Source: Clostridiales bacterium (GTDB lineage Bacteria; Bacillota; Clostridia; Oscillospirales; Acutalibacteraceae). From it: a stretch of 17,407 nt of DNA. The DNA is taken from contig JAHZIE010000051.1 of assembly GCA_019419895.1 (NCBI GenBank), positions 1 through 17,407 of the forward strand, read 5' to 3'. Made by a program: the position numbers and the translations under genes. Below are positions 7,825 to 14,815 of the stretch, piece by piece. How positions within the stretch are numbered: position 1 is the first letter of the stretch; each line of letters begins with the position of its first letter. The notes under the pieces were generated by a model. That model worked only from the letters and a program-made list of their open reading frames with translations. It made no database searches and had not been told where the DNA came from.

Positions 7825-8501
7825 TGGTTATCATCCTCACGAAGGACATATCCTCTTCCCCGCAGCGTATGAATCAGCTTTTTGCCATATCCATCGTCTA
7901 TTTTTTTTCGCAGGTAGCTGATATATACATCCACCACATTGGTGCCGCCTTCATAATCAAAGTTCCAGATATGATCCTCTATTTTTTCCCTTGACAGAAC
8001 ACTCCCCCTGTTCATAACCAGATATTCCAACAAGGCGTATTCCTTGGCGGAGAGAGAAATCTCCCTGCCGCCTCGTTTTACCGTATGGGAAGCGGAGTCA
8101 AGTTCCAAATCCGCCACGGATATCACATTGCTAACCTTTCCGTAAGAGGTTCGTACCATAGCCCGGATACGGGCACCCAGCTCCTCAAGGGAAAATGGCT
8201 TAACAAGATAATCATTCGCTCCTCTGTCCAGACCCATGACGCGATCGGAAACTGAATCTCTTGCCGTCAGGAAAAGCACCGGCGTCATTTTTCCCGTCTT
8301 TCTTAAATAATCCAGAACAGCATAACCGTCGGCCTTCGGCATCATAATATCTAAAATTACGGCGTCATACTCTGTATAGGACAGGATATTCAAAGCCTCT
8401 GCCCCGTCAAAGCAGCAATCAACACTATAACCGTCAGCAATCAATTTCATGGCGATAATTTGATTTAAATCTCTTTCGTCCTCCGCAAGCAAGATGCGCA
8501 T
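7821..8501 (-). CDS. OmpR/PhoB-family response regulator
   Basis: 226 residues. The receiver domain has acidic pocket E7-D8, phospho-acceptor D51 (AVILDIMMP), T79 (FLTARD) and K101 (LVKPF). The C-terminal winged-helix domain (about 128-222) shows LSAKEYALLEYLVMNRGSV, TNVVDVYISYLRKKID and IHTLRGRGYVL. GGAGGTG lies 5 nt before the ATG. It is co-transcribed with the kinase (ATGA overlap). Its promoter (8523-8555) carries a box repeated before the PepSY gene, so the protein probably activates its own operon and PepSY. Confidence 0.95.
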   Translation of the reverse strand: MRILLAEDERDLNQIIAMKLIADGYSVDCCFDGAEALNILSYTEYDAVILDIMMPKADGYAVLDYLRKTGKMTPVLFLTARDSVSDRVMGLDRGANDYLVKPFSLEELGARIRAMVRTSYGKVSNVISVADLELDSASHTVKRGGREISLSAKEYALLEYLVMNRGSVLSREKIEDHIWNFDYEGGTNVVDVYISYLRKKIDDGYGKKLIHTLRGRGYVLREDDNQ

Positions 8502-8522
8502 GACAACACCTCCAGTATTTTT

Positions 8523-8555
8523 ATTATACCGCTGGATAATTAAAGTTTCATTAGT
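8523..8555 (-). promoter_or_regulatory. Promoter and autoregulatory box of the first two-component system
   Basis: Minus strand: box ACTAATGAAACTTTAATT (8555-8538) starts exactly 27 nt before -10 TATAAT (8528-8523). It matches the PepSY promoter box at 16 of 18 positions with the same distance. The -35 region (ATGAAA) is weak. Half sites CTAATGA and TTAATTA lie 11 bp apart. The 5' UTR would be only about 15 nt. Confidence 0.7.
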
Positions 8556-8784
8556 TTATTTAGAAAGAAATTATTACCCTTTTCTAAATGTGAACATTTG
8601 TTATCTAATAAAATTTTCGATCTATATTTTACAGTAATTCCTCAACTGCCATTTTGAAATTTTTCTGATAGATTGATTGAGTGGTATAACTAATATCAGT
8701 ATTATTACCCCTATACTTTTGACAACTCTAAAACTTTCTTTTTGACAATTCAAGACTTGTCAATCCACATAGTTATCCAAATAA
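8556..8784. other. AT-rich intergenic stretch with TTGACAA repeats
   Basis: No coding region is visible, and base composition is much more AT-rich than the flanking genes. TTGACAA occurs at 8719-8725 and 8742-8748, and its inverted copy TTGTCAA at 8757-8763. The last two form a 7-bp inverted repeat with an 8-nt loop. Function unknown. Confidence 0.45.
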
Positions 8785-8822
8785 AAAAGAAGCTAAATCA
8801 TATACTCGACTCAGCTTCTTTT
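8785..8822 (-). terminator. Hairpin terminator after a decayed frame
   Basis: A 10-bp perfect stem AAAAGAAGCT (8785-8794) / AGCTTCTTTT (8813-8822) with an 18-nt loop and flanking A/T runs. It lies just after the stop codon (8826-8828) of the TnpV-like tail, supporting the idea that a real gene once ended there. Confidence 0.6.
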
Positions 8823-8825
8823 GCT

Positions 8826-9138
8826 TCAGTTATAAATTAATTCTTCTAGCATTATTTCTTCAGCTCGTGCTTTTGGAGTAGAAAATAGTGGAGAAATCCT
8901 TCAAATATTCTCTTAATAAACCCCATATTTTTCTAATAAGGCAAAATCCAGCATGCGTAAATTTTATATCCGGAATAAGGCAATTTCCGCAAGTTTTATA
9001 ATCTGATTTTTGTTCTAAATCGGTTCCTCTAGTTAATGACTTTCTTAAACGATAATATTTGAGAACAGCACAAAGTGATTCGTTTTTAGACTTCTTTTTA
9101 AATGGGACAATAAAATGAATTAATAATTTTGATAACAA
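8826..9138 (-). pseudogene. Decayed frame with TnpV-like C-terminal tail
   Basis: Read leftward, a frame ending at 8826 encodes STPKARAEEIMLEELIYN then stop. TnpV proteins, small proteins carried by Firmicute transposons, typically end in a closely similar (R)AEEI-x-x-x-ELIY motif; this is from memory of the family. Upstream in that frame there are stops within about 24 codons, while a 92-codon open frame (8860-9138, TTG start, no clear ribosome binding site, AT-rich) is read in the neighbouring frame. The simplest view is a frameshifted, mutated relic. The 92-codon frame itself (with a CGNC...C motif) is not recognised and may be chance. A hairpin terminator follows directly. Confidence 0.3.
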
Positions 9139-9275
9139 TATTGGTACAACGATGTGTGACTAAAAATATCATTGCAAATACAATGTAATGCCGGCATCTC
9201 CATAAAGGAGGAATTATTTTATCTCAATATTTTTATTCTCACCGACACAACCGGTGGTTGCCTTACCAATCAATA
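9139..9275. other. Intergenic spacer
   Basis: It contains an orphan AAAGGAGG on the plus strand at about 9205 with no ATG, GTG or TTG close downstream, plus short palindromes (ATGCCGGCAT near 9188; CAACC-GGT-GGTTG near 9248). No gene can be supported. Confidence 0.35.
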
Positions 9276-9309
9276 AAAAAGCACGAAATGGGCGTTTCAC
9301 GATCTTTTT
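9276..9309 (-). terminator. Terminator of the antiporter/macro-domain operon
   Basis: Minus-strand hairpin: AAAAAG, a 2-nt bulge, CGTGAAA, loop CGCCCA, TTTCGTG, then CTTTTTT. The 7-bp inner stem contains two G-U pairs and the outer stem is A/T-rich with a T run. It lies about 130 nt after the macro-domain gene stop; the 9310-9438 interval has no separate gene. Confidence 0.65.
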
Positions 9310-9438
9310 AGTTTCTTATGGTAGCTCAGAAGTGTTTTCAAAAACAGGCATAAAAGGTTAGGCGGCAAAAATTCCCGCCTTTCTAAATCTTTTTCTCTTT
9401 CAGAAGGCAAAGAGCCAATAGATAAAAGCCGCGCACTG

Positions 9439-9942
9439 CTATGTCTCTCCCAGTAAAATACGGGCCATTTCATAAATTCCATGTTTATAAAGCACCAAAT
9501 AAACCTCCATTTCATGATATTTTAAGAACTCACGAATGACATTTCCGGCAATCTTAAGGGATTCCGCTCTTGGAATATGACAGTCTCCGGAGAATATCAG
9601 CGGGAAGGAAATGCTTCTGCATCTGTACATTACGGCTTTTTGAAGGGCATGCTGGTAACAGGCGGCCATAAGGAACCGTTCCCTGCCAGCTCCTCCATAC
9701 CATCCAGGCCCTGCCACATGAATAATGTACTTCGCCGGTAGACGGTATCCCGGTGTTACCACAGCCCGGCTGATGGCACAATGTCCAATCTCCCGGCATG
9801 CTTTTTCCAATTCCTCTTCTCCCGCAGCCTGAAAAACCGCTTCACAAATTCCCGGATATGGTTTTAAATCTGTATTTGCAGCATTGACAATGGCGTCGGT
9901 CTTCATTTTTGTAATGTCTCCCAGATAAAGGTGCAACGGCAT
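9439..9942 (-). CDS. Divergent macro-domain protein (ADP-ribose-type binding fold)
   Basis: 167 residues forming one macro domain. The N-terminal LGDITKMKTDAIVNAANTDL carries the D9 and N20/N23 motif that contacts the adenine and ribose side in macro domains. KYIIHVAGPGW, ERFLMAACYQHAL, SISFPLIFSGD and EMEVYLVLYKHG match the rest of the fold. Two ligand loops are unusual: the canonical GGGV-x-GAI loop reads KPYPGICEAV (27-36), lacking the glycine run, and the S-x-G-x-Y-G-x-P loop reads FSGDCHIP (117-124). Hydrolase activity is therefore uncertain; ligand binding may survive. AGGGAGGA precedes the ATG, and the upstream antiporter stops 15 nt before, so the two form one operon. Confidence 0.88.
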   Translation of the reverse strand: MPLHLYLGDITKMKTDAIVNAANTDLKPYPGICEAVFQAAGEEELEKACREIGHCAISRAVVTPGYRLPAKYIIHVAGPGWYGGAGRERFLMAACYQHALQKAVMYRCRSISFPLIFSGDCHIPRAESLKIAGNVIREFLKYHEMEVYLVLYKHGIYEMARILLGET

Positions 9943-9957
9943 TGCCGATTCCTCCCT

Positions 9958-11325
9958 CTACATTAAAATTCCGCACAGAAGGTATCCCGCCACTGCTATT
10001 CCCGCCGCACATAAAGCATACGGCAATTGAGAAAGGGCATGATCCATATTTTCCATTTTGCAGCAGCTTGAAGTGAGGACTGTGGCATCAGAATAAAAAC
10101 AGGCATGGCTTCCTAAGGTAGCGCCTGAAACGATAGCTCCCATTACCACCAAAGGATTGGCTCCAATAGACAGCGCCAGCGGAAGAATAACCGGAACAAC
10201 AATGGCGGGAATTCCCCATACGCTCCCGGTTGTAAAATTCAGAGCCGCTACAATCAGAAATGTCAGAGCCGGGAAAAGCGCGGCATTCATAAAGGGACGG
10301 ACAGAATTGATCACATAACCGGCGATTCCAATATCGCTCATCGCCTCCTGCATAACAAAAGCAAAAAAAATAATGGCAACAGTAGGAATCATATTGCAGA
10401 AACCATGAAGGGCAAGATCGCAAAATTTTGCAATGGACATTTTTCTTCTTGGAATATACAACAGGAAGCAGACCGCAATCGCCGCAATCACAGCCAAAAA
10501 GAGCTCTCCTACAATAATCGCCAATGCGATTAAGGTTCCTACAGGAAGAACAAAGTCCAGTATATTGCCTTTAGTTCCCTCCTGTTCTGAGTCCTCCTCG
10601 TCAAGATTCAGCATTCTGCTGGCCGGAGAATAAACCTGTCCGCTCTTCGCCGTCCTTTCAAATGCTGTTTTCATTCTTCCCATTTTCGGCAGGATACCGA
10701 TAATAAAAAGCGGAACCAGAACAACAGCGGCTATCGCGTAAAAAACAAACGGGATAACATGATAAAAAGTCTGTATGGGAGAACCGTAGCCCAGCTCTGG
10801 GATTCCCGCCTCCGCAAAAAACAAGCCTGAGAAAAAAATTGCCCAGGTGGAAAATGGCAAAAGCGCACAGACAGGCGCGCCCGTAGAATCAATGATATAG
10901 GAGAGCGCCTCTCTAGGAATTTTTTGCCGATCTGTCTGCCTTTTCATACAGGTGCTCAGCGTCATAATATTCAGGTAATCGTCCACAAAGATCAAAATTC
11001 CCATGATCCATGTAATAATCAGCGTGGTTTTTGGCCCCCTGCAAAGCTTGGCCAGCCATTTCGAAAAGCCCAGCGTCCCACGGGAAGCTCCCAAAAGGGT
11101 AATCATGCTCCCAAATAAAGCACATACCATAAATACCCATTGATGTTCCCGGTTGGAAGCGACGCGAAAAAAGGCATCCATCCATCCGTCCGCAAAATTC
11201 CATCCGTCCGTAATCACATAAGTCAGCAAAGTTCCTATAATAAGAGGTTCCAGCGTCCGTTTCGTTATCAGGGCAATAGCAATCACCACAACGATTGGAA
11301 GCAGAGTCAGTATTCCATAGTCCAA
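9958..11325 (-). CDS. NhaC-family Na+/H+ antiporter-type membrane carrier
   Basis: 455 residues with about eleven hydrophobic segments. The family block FVDDYLNIMTLSTCMKRQTDRQKI-x-REALSYIIDSTGAPVCALLPFSTWA and the late block GAIVSGATLGSHACFYSDATVLTSSCC are those of NhaC-type carriers of the ion transporter superfamily, which exchange sodium for protons or, in some members, organic anions or amino acids. The substrate cannot be told from sequence. A cytoplasmic loop (about 230-265) is acidic (LDEEDSEQEG). The start is TTG at 11325, with AAGGGGGAG about 5 nt upstream; no in-frame ATG fits better. The macro-domain gene follows 15 nt after the stop. Confidence 0.9.
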   Translation of the reverse strand: MDYGILTLLPIVVVIAIALITKRTLEPLIIGTLLTYVITDGWNFADGWMDAFFRVASNREHQWVFMVCALFGSMITLLGASRGTLGFSKWLAKLCRGPKTTLIITWIMGILIFVDDYLNIMTLSTCMKRQTDRQKIPREALSYIIDSTGAPVCALLPFSTWAIFFSGLFFAEAGIPELGYGSPIQTFYHVIPFVFYAIAAVVLVPLFIIGILPKMGRMKTAFERTAKSGQVYSPASRMLNLDEEDSEQEGTKGNILDFVLPVGTLIALAIIVGELFLAVIAAIAVCFLLYIPRRKMSIAKFCDLALHGFCNMIPTVAIIFFAFVMQEAMSDIGIAGYVINSVRPFMNAALFPALTFLIVAALNFTTGSVWGIPAIVVPVILPLALSIGANPLVVMGAIVSGATLGSHACFYSDATVLTSSCCKMENMDHALSQLPYALCAAGIAVAGYLLCGILM

Positions 11326-11340
11326 AAAATCTCCCCCTTA

Positions 11341-11699
11341 ACCTCATGTAATAATCATAAGATCTGGGTGGTAAATTTGGTGTGAGTCTTTATGCGCTGG
11401 TATAAAAATAAGGTTAAACTGGATGTTTCACAGGACTACCCTATCCATCCCACAGCTATTTTACAAAAAAACTATTTCTCAGGACTTCAGATTCCAGTTC
11501 CCCACCAGCTGTTCTCCGCGGCAAGGCAAAAAGCTTAAAAGCCTCAGATTCAATCAGTTTCAAAGGCTATAGCGCTCCCTCACGCAAGTCCTCCGCCCTC
11601 CTTAATAGGCTTCTGTCAGGTAACGTCAAGCCTTCACGGTCAACTATAGCTTTTTCCCAGCTTCTGGTTGGCGGAATCTTCAGAATCCTCTAAACAAAA
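11341..11699. other. 360-bp region without an intact gene; possible degenerate repeat or structured element
   Basis: No complete gene. On the minus strand one frame reads ILKIPPTRSWEKAIVDREG...LREGAL, stop, then 35 more codons (PLKLIESEAFKLFALPRRTAGG...NSFFVK) to a second stop. Another short frame near 11350-11430 ends FIPAHKDSHQIYHPDLMIIT. An outer inverted repeat GCTATAG/CTATAGC (11650-11644 and 11572-11566) encloses AGGCTT/AAGCCT (11632-11627 and 11611-11606). It could be a decayed mobile-element fragment, an interspersed repeat or a structured RNA; I cannot decide. No good promoter for the antiporter stands out. Confidence 0.35.
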
Positions 11700-11721
11700 G
11701 GGAGAGAGCGTTTACTCTCCC
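11700..11721 (-). terminator. Terminator of the ABC-transporter operon
   Basis: A 7-bp stem GGGAGAG (11700-11706) / CTCTCCC (11715-11721), 8-nt loop, followed on the minus strand by TTTTGTTT. It begins 7 nt after the lipoprotein stop codon. The plus strand also has a T run (TATTTTTTA), so it could act both ways. Confidence 0.75.
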
Positions 11722-11727
11722 TATTTT

Positions 11728-12222
11728 TTACTGTGAATCGGTTGTCCTGATTTCTATCTGAAGCGTCCCGGTAAACTCCTCTCCTTCCACTATAATATAA
11801 TTATCTCCGGAAGAAAGATTGATTAAAACGGCCCCTTCATCTCCCTCTTCTGCAATAGGATGTTTTTCCCCCTGTTCCACCCAGTAAAGGCCTCCCGCCC
11901 CTGCTGTTATTCCCAATGAATAAGAAACCTCAAGGCAATTTCCCCGCTCCCTTTTTAGCCCGGTTCCACCAAATAGAACTTCTCTTCCATAAAAGCTGTC
12001 ATATACAGCCTGATAACTGCCGGTATAGGAATCCTCACTAAAAATTCTTGTCCCCTGTAGTTCCTTATCCACAGTGATCGCTTTCTGACTGAAAGTATGG
12101 AGCATGTCATTAAAACCATTCAGAAGATTATCCTTGATCCCTTCTTCCGCGCCGCAGCCGACAAGGGAAACCGATAAGATACCAGCCAAAATCAAAGCAG
12201 CGGTATGTTTAAGAAGCTTCAT
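11728..12222 (-). CDS. Small lipoprotein of the lantibiotic-resistance-like operon
   Basis: 164 residues. The signal MKLLKHTAALILAGILSVSL ends in a lipobox L-V-G-C with C23 as lipidated cysteine, so the mature protein sits on the outer face of the membrane. The remaining ~140 residues look mostly beta-rich (LEVSYSLGITAGAGGLYWVEQG, GAVLINLSSGDNYIIVEGEEF, GTLQIEIRTTD). I do not recognise a named domain. AGGGGAGGA precedes the ATG by 5 nt, and the upstream membrane gene stops 11 nt before, making this the fifth and last gene of the operon. Its place beside LanFEG-like genes invites comparison with LanI immunity lipoproteins such as NisI, but there is no clear sequence match. Confidence 0.82.
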   Translation of the reverse strand: MKLLKHTAALILAGILSVSLVGCGAEEGIKDNLLNGFNDMLHTFSQKAITVDKELQGTRIFSEDSYTGSYQAVYDSFYGREVLFGGTGLKRERGNCLEVSYSLGITAGAGGLYWVEQGEKHPIAEEGDEGAVLINLSSGDNYIIVEGEEFTGTLQIEIRTTDSQ

Positions 12223-12233
12223 CCAATCCTCCC

Positions 12234-12515
12234 CTACGAAATAGCGGTATATATCATGTTGACAGCAAGGAAAACAGCTGCAACTGCATAAATCATGTTG
12301 ACTGCCAGACTGATCTGCATCATCTTGTTTTTTACCCTTCCCTTTATATACCAGAGAAGGGTAAAAATCCCTCCCAGCAACATAAGGACAAGATAGCTAC
12401 CCACGATGATTTCCGCCGCCGGGGATTCCAGTGCCCAGCTGTTTCTTCGAAATAGGAAGATGGTCCAGGGAAGGAACATAAAAATTGTACTGAGCGACGT
12501 CATAAGTTTCTTCAT
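12234..12515 (-). CDS. Small three-helix membrane protein in the ABC operon
   Basis: 93 residues with hydrophobic segments at about 7-22, 36-57 and 66-91. The last segment contains an exact tandem heptapeptide, LAVNMIY at 70-76 and again at 83-89, repeated at the DNA level too. A longer frame reaches 12602, but ATG 12515 has AAAGGAGA upstream and overlaps the permease stop by 4 nt (ATGA), the same architecture as the upstream genes. No known family is recognised. Tight coupling suggests a role with the transporter, for instance as an accessory subunit; this is inference. Confidence 0.75.
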   Translation of the reverse strand: MKKLMTSLSTIFMFLPWTIFLFRRNSWALESPAAEIIVGSYLVLMLLGGIFTLLWYIKGRVKNKMMQISLAVNMIYAVAAVFLAVNMIYTAIS

Positions 12516-13291
12516 AAAATCGTTCTCCTTTCTCCCCTGCCGAAACAGAGGCAGGCCACGGCCAGACAAAGAATAAAAATCACTGCCGCTGTGGGAATCC
12601 ACGGAATAAATTCTAACGTAAAGGTATCAAAATTTTCCGCCATTTTTCCTTGTAATGTGGTAATCATATAAAAAGGGTAACACATAGGATAGACATACCA
12701 TGCCTTCGTGTTCATAATCAGCACGGAAGGAACAATAGAGGCAAGTCCCGCTCCGATGGAAAATACCGGCGTGCGGATACAAACGGCAAGCATCCAGAAA
12801 AACGCTGCCATAGGAAGTGAGGACGCAAAAATCAGAACCGTCTCCTTCAAAACCAGACAGGGGGAAATCATCAGTTCATAGCCGGTCATCTGGGAAGCCA
12901 GCCATACGGCCGGAAAATAGGCTCCAAGCATAAATACCATCTGTACCGCCGCGAGAAGCAGCAGGACAACAAATTTACTCAGACAGATCTTTACCGGCCG
13001 CACCGGCAGGCACAGCATCCGGATCATTCCCCTGCCGCTTCTCTCCGTTTGATTGAGAAGCACCGTGCAGACAACCAAAGAGGCTGGATACATAATCCAA
13101 GAAAATCCCAGAAAACCTTGAATGAAAAAGTTATTTTCAGGAGAAATTCCCTCCGCTTGCATTTGAAAATTCATGTCGGCGTTGAACACGGAGGGAATCC
13201 AGAGAAAAATAACAGGTAAAAGTAAAATCCAGATAATATGAGAACGGCGCAGTTTTCTCAGTTCCACGCCCAGCAAAGCGACAAAATTCAT
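12512..13291 (-). CDS. ABC-2 type permease, LanG/MutG-like
   Basis: 259 residues beginning MNFVALLGVELRKLRRSHI, the E-L-x-K-L-(K/R)-R-S amphipathic start typical of lantibiotic-immunity permeases (ABC-2 family). About six membrane segments: 18-34, 62-79, 105-132, 150-171, 176-193 and 231-250. The permease is expected to pair with the other permease and the ATPase to expel antimicrobial peptides from the membrane. ATG 13291 has AAGGAGGA upstream and overlaps the first permease by 4 nt. An extended frame to 13513 is out of keeping with this overlap and is rejected. Order ATPase-permease-permease matches LanF-E-G. Confidence 0.87.
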   Translation of the reverse strand: MNFVALLGVELRKLRRSHIIWILLLPVIFLWIPSVFNADMNFQMQAEGISPENNFFIQGFLGFSWIMYPASLVVCTVLLNQTERSGRGMIRMLCLPVRPVKICLSKFVVLLLLAAVQMVFMLGAYFPAVWLASQMTGYELMISPCLVLKETVLIFASSLPMAAFFWMLAVCIRTPVFSIGAGLASIVPSVLIMNTKAWYVYPMCYPFYMITTLQGKMAENFDTFTLEFIPWIPTAAVIFILCLAVACLCFGRGERRTIL

Positions 13292-14016
13292 GAAAGATTC
13301 CTCCTTAACGTCCGCACAGCAGCTTGTATGATTTCCAAAAGAATGATTTCCGCCCCGCATGCTATAAGTATGGAAGCACTCCAGGACGCCCCCTCTGCCT
13401 CCTGGAGTGTCTGGAACGGCATGGAGAAAGGAAAAAGCGCAAAGACAAATTGATCTGTTGGAAGAAGAGTGACAATAAAAATTCCAATCACTCCAATACC
13501 CAAAGACACCCACATATTAGGAGAGAAAGAGGCAATCATGATCATAAGGAGGATGGATGGAAGCAGCAACAGGGTCTCATATCCCAAAGTGAGCGTCAGT
13601 TCCTTCCAAAACCCCAAATCCACAGAAAACCAGTACATCCCACAGACTGCTAAACCCGCTGTTTCCATCGCCATACAGAACAAAAGAGAAAAAAACAGGA
13701 TTGCTGTCTTGCAGAAAAATACTTTTCCTATTTTTATGGGCAGGGTCTCCATTTTCTGCATCCCATGTTCAGAAAATTCCGTGTGAAAAAGGATGCATGC
13801 CCCTATCACCAGAAAGAAAAGGTTGAGCATGGACATCATCTGCCAATTAGCCCCCATTAGAATATCAAGAGGGGCAAGCGGCTGCCCAGTGAAGGTCTCT
13901 GTTCGTACTGCCGTATTGACAACGGGAAAGCTGGCGGTGAGAAAAGCGCCGATAAGGAAGGCTGGGAAAAACCCGGTGTGTTTCAGTTTTTTCAATTCAA
14001 TGCTCATTATTCTCAA
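13288..14016 (-). CDS. ABC-2 type permease, LanE/MutE/EpiE-like
   Basis: 242 residues from a TTG start at 14016 that overlaps the ATPase stop as TTGA, with GGGGTGG 6 nt upstream; ATG 14007 (MSIELKKLKHTG) is an alternative giving 239 residues. The start has the E-L-K-K-L-K motif shared with the second permease. About six membrane segments: 15-33, 60-77, 103-127, 143-163, 168-185 and 213-233. Family knowledge places such proteins in the membrane domain of LanFEG exporters giving self-protection or resistance to lantibiotics. Substrate cannot be deduced. Confidence 0.87.
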   Translation of the reverse strand: MRIMSIELKKLKHTGFFPAFLIGAFLTASFPVVNTAVRTETFTGQPLAPLDILMGANWQMMSMLNLFFLVIGACILFHTEFSEHGMQKMETLPIKIGKVFFCKTAILFFSLLFCMAMETAGLAVCGMYWFSVDLGFWKELTLTLGYETLLLLPSILLMIMIASFSPNMWVSLGIGVIGIFIVTLLPTDQFVFALFPFSMPFQTLQEAEGASWSASILIACGAEIILLEIIQAAVRTLRRNLS

Positions 14017-14768
14017 CGTTTGCCACCCCTTCTCAGGTTATCCTCTCTGACCATCGCAAGGAAGGTTTCCTCCAGATTATCCACTGGCAGTCCCGTCTCG
14101 GCGGCATATTGACGCAGCGTATCCAGAGTTCCTTCAAAAAGCAGCCTTCCATGATTTAAAATTCCAATATCATCCGCCATCAGTTCGATCTCGGTCAGCA
14201 GATGGGAGGATACCAGAACGGTACAATCATATTTCTTCGGCAGGGAACGGATTAAGGTGCGGATTTCATGAATCCCCGCCGGATCCAGCCCGTTTGTAGG
14301 TTCGTCCAATATTAAAAGCTTTGGCTGTCCAATGAGCGCGCCCGCCAATCCCAGGCGCTGCTTCATACCAAGGGAATATTTTTTGGCAAGCCGTTTCCGG
14401 TATTCATACAGCCCTACCAATTCCAAAGCCTCCGCAACACTTTTGGCGGGCAGTCCTAGGATTCTGCGGATGATATCCAGGTTTTCTTCCCCGCTGAGAT
14501 TTCCGTAAAAGGCGGGCGCCTCTATAAAAGAGCCTGTTTCCTTCAAAATTTCCATGCGATCCCCGGGATAGGATTTTCCGTCAATCTGGAAGCTTCCCCC
14601 GCTTGGTTCAGTCAGCCCCAGGAACATTTTCATTGTAGTGGATTTTCCCGCTCCGTTCGGTCCTAAAAAACCATAAATCTTTCCCTTTTGGATGTGAAGG
14701 TTCACTCCCGAAACCGCGGTGAAGTCCCCATAGATTTTCGTCAGGTTTCTTGTTTCAATCATATTCAT
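14013..14768 (-). CDS. ABC transporter ATPase, LanF-type (lantibiotic protection)
   Basis: 251 residues. Walker A GPNGAGKST (36-44), signature YSLGMKQR (131-138), Walker B LLILDEP (151-157), D-loop NGLDPAG and H-loop His189 are all present, so it should hydrolyse ATP. Where most ABC ATPases have a Q-loop glutamine, it has GSFIEAPAF with Glu83. This E-loop is a recognised mark of LanF immunity ATPases and strongly supports the lantibiotic-protection call. ATG 14768 has AAAGGGG upstream. First gene of a five-gene operon with 4-nt overlaps; closest described system by layout is C. difficile CprABC. Divergent from a two-component system and preceded by an 11-bp repeat array. Confidence 0.93.
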   Translation of the reverse strand: MNMIETRNLTKIYGDFTAVSGVNLHIQKGKIYGFLGPNGAGKSTTMKMFLGLTEPSGGSFQIDGKSYPGDRMEILKETGSFIEAPAFYGNLSGEENLDIIRRILGLPAKSVAEALELVGLYEYRKRLAKKYSLGMKQRLGLAGALIGQPKLLILDEPTNGLDPAGIHEIRTLIRSLPKKYDCTVLVSSHLLTEIELMADDIGILNHGRLLFEGTLDTLRQYAAETGLPVDNLEETFLAMVREDNLRRGGKR

Positions 14769-14815
14769 GATTATCAGCCCCTTTCGGCATTCAACTTTTT
14801 ATTTCCATGGTTTTC

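Noticed and set aside
8556..9300. CRISPR array, tRNA or rRNA in the AT-rich spacer
   Set aside because: No regular repeat-spacer periodicity and no cloverleaf or rRNA-like sequence was found by eye.
9297..9515. 72-codon minus-strand frame
   Set aside because: An alternate frame of the macro-domain 3' end running into its terminator; no ribosome binding site or family features.
11341..11700. T-box or riboswitch upstream of the antiporter
   Set aside because: No recognisable T-box consensus or antiterminator, and no terminator immediately before the TTG start; the inverted repeats alone are not enough.
12516..12602. N-terminal extension of the 93-residue membrane protein
   Set aside because: Overlaps the permease C terminus and lacks a ribosome binding site; ATG 12515 fits the ATGA pattern.
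13292..13513. N-terminal extension of the second permease
   Set aside because: Would lie within the first permease gene; ATG 13291 with AAGGAGGA and a 4-nt overlap is clearly the start.
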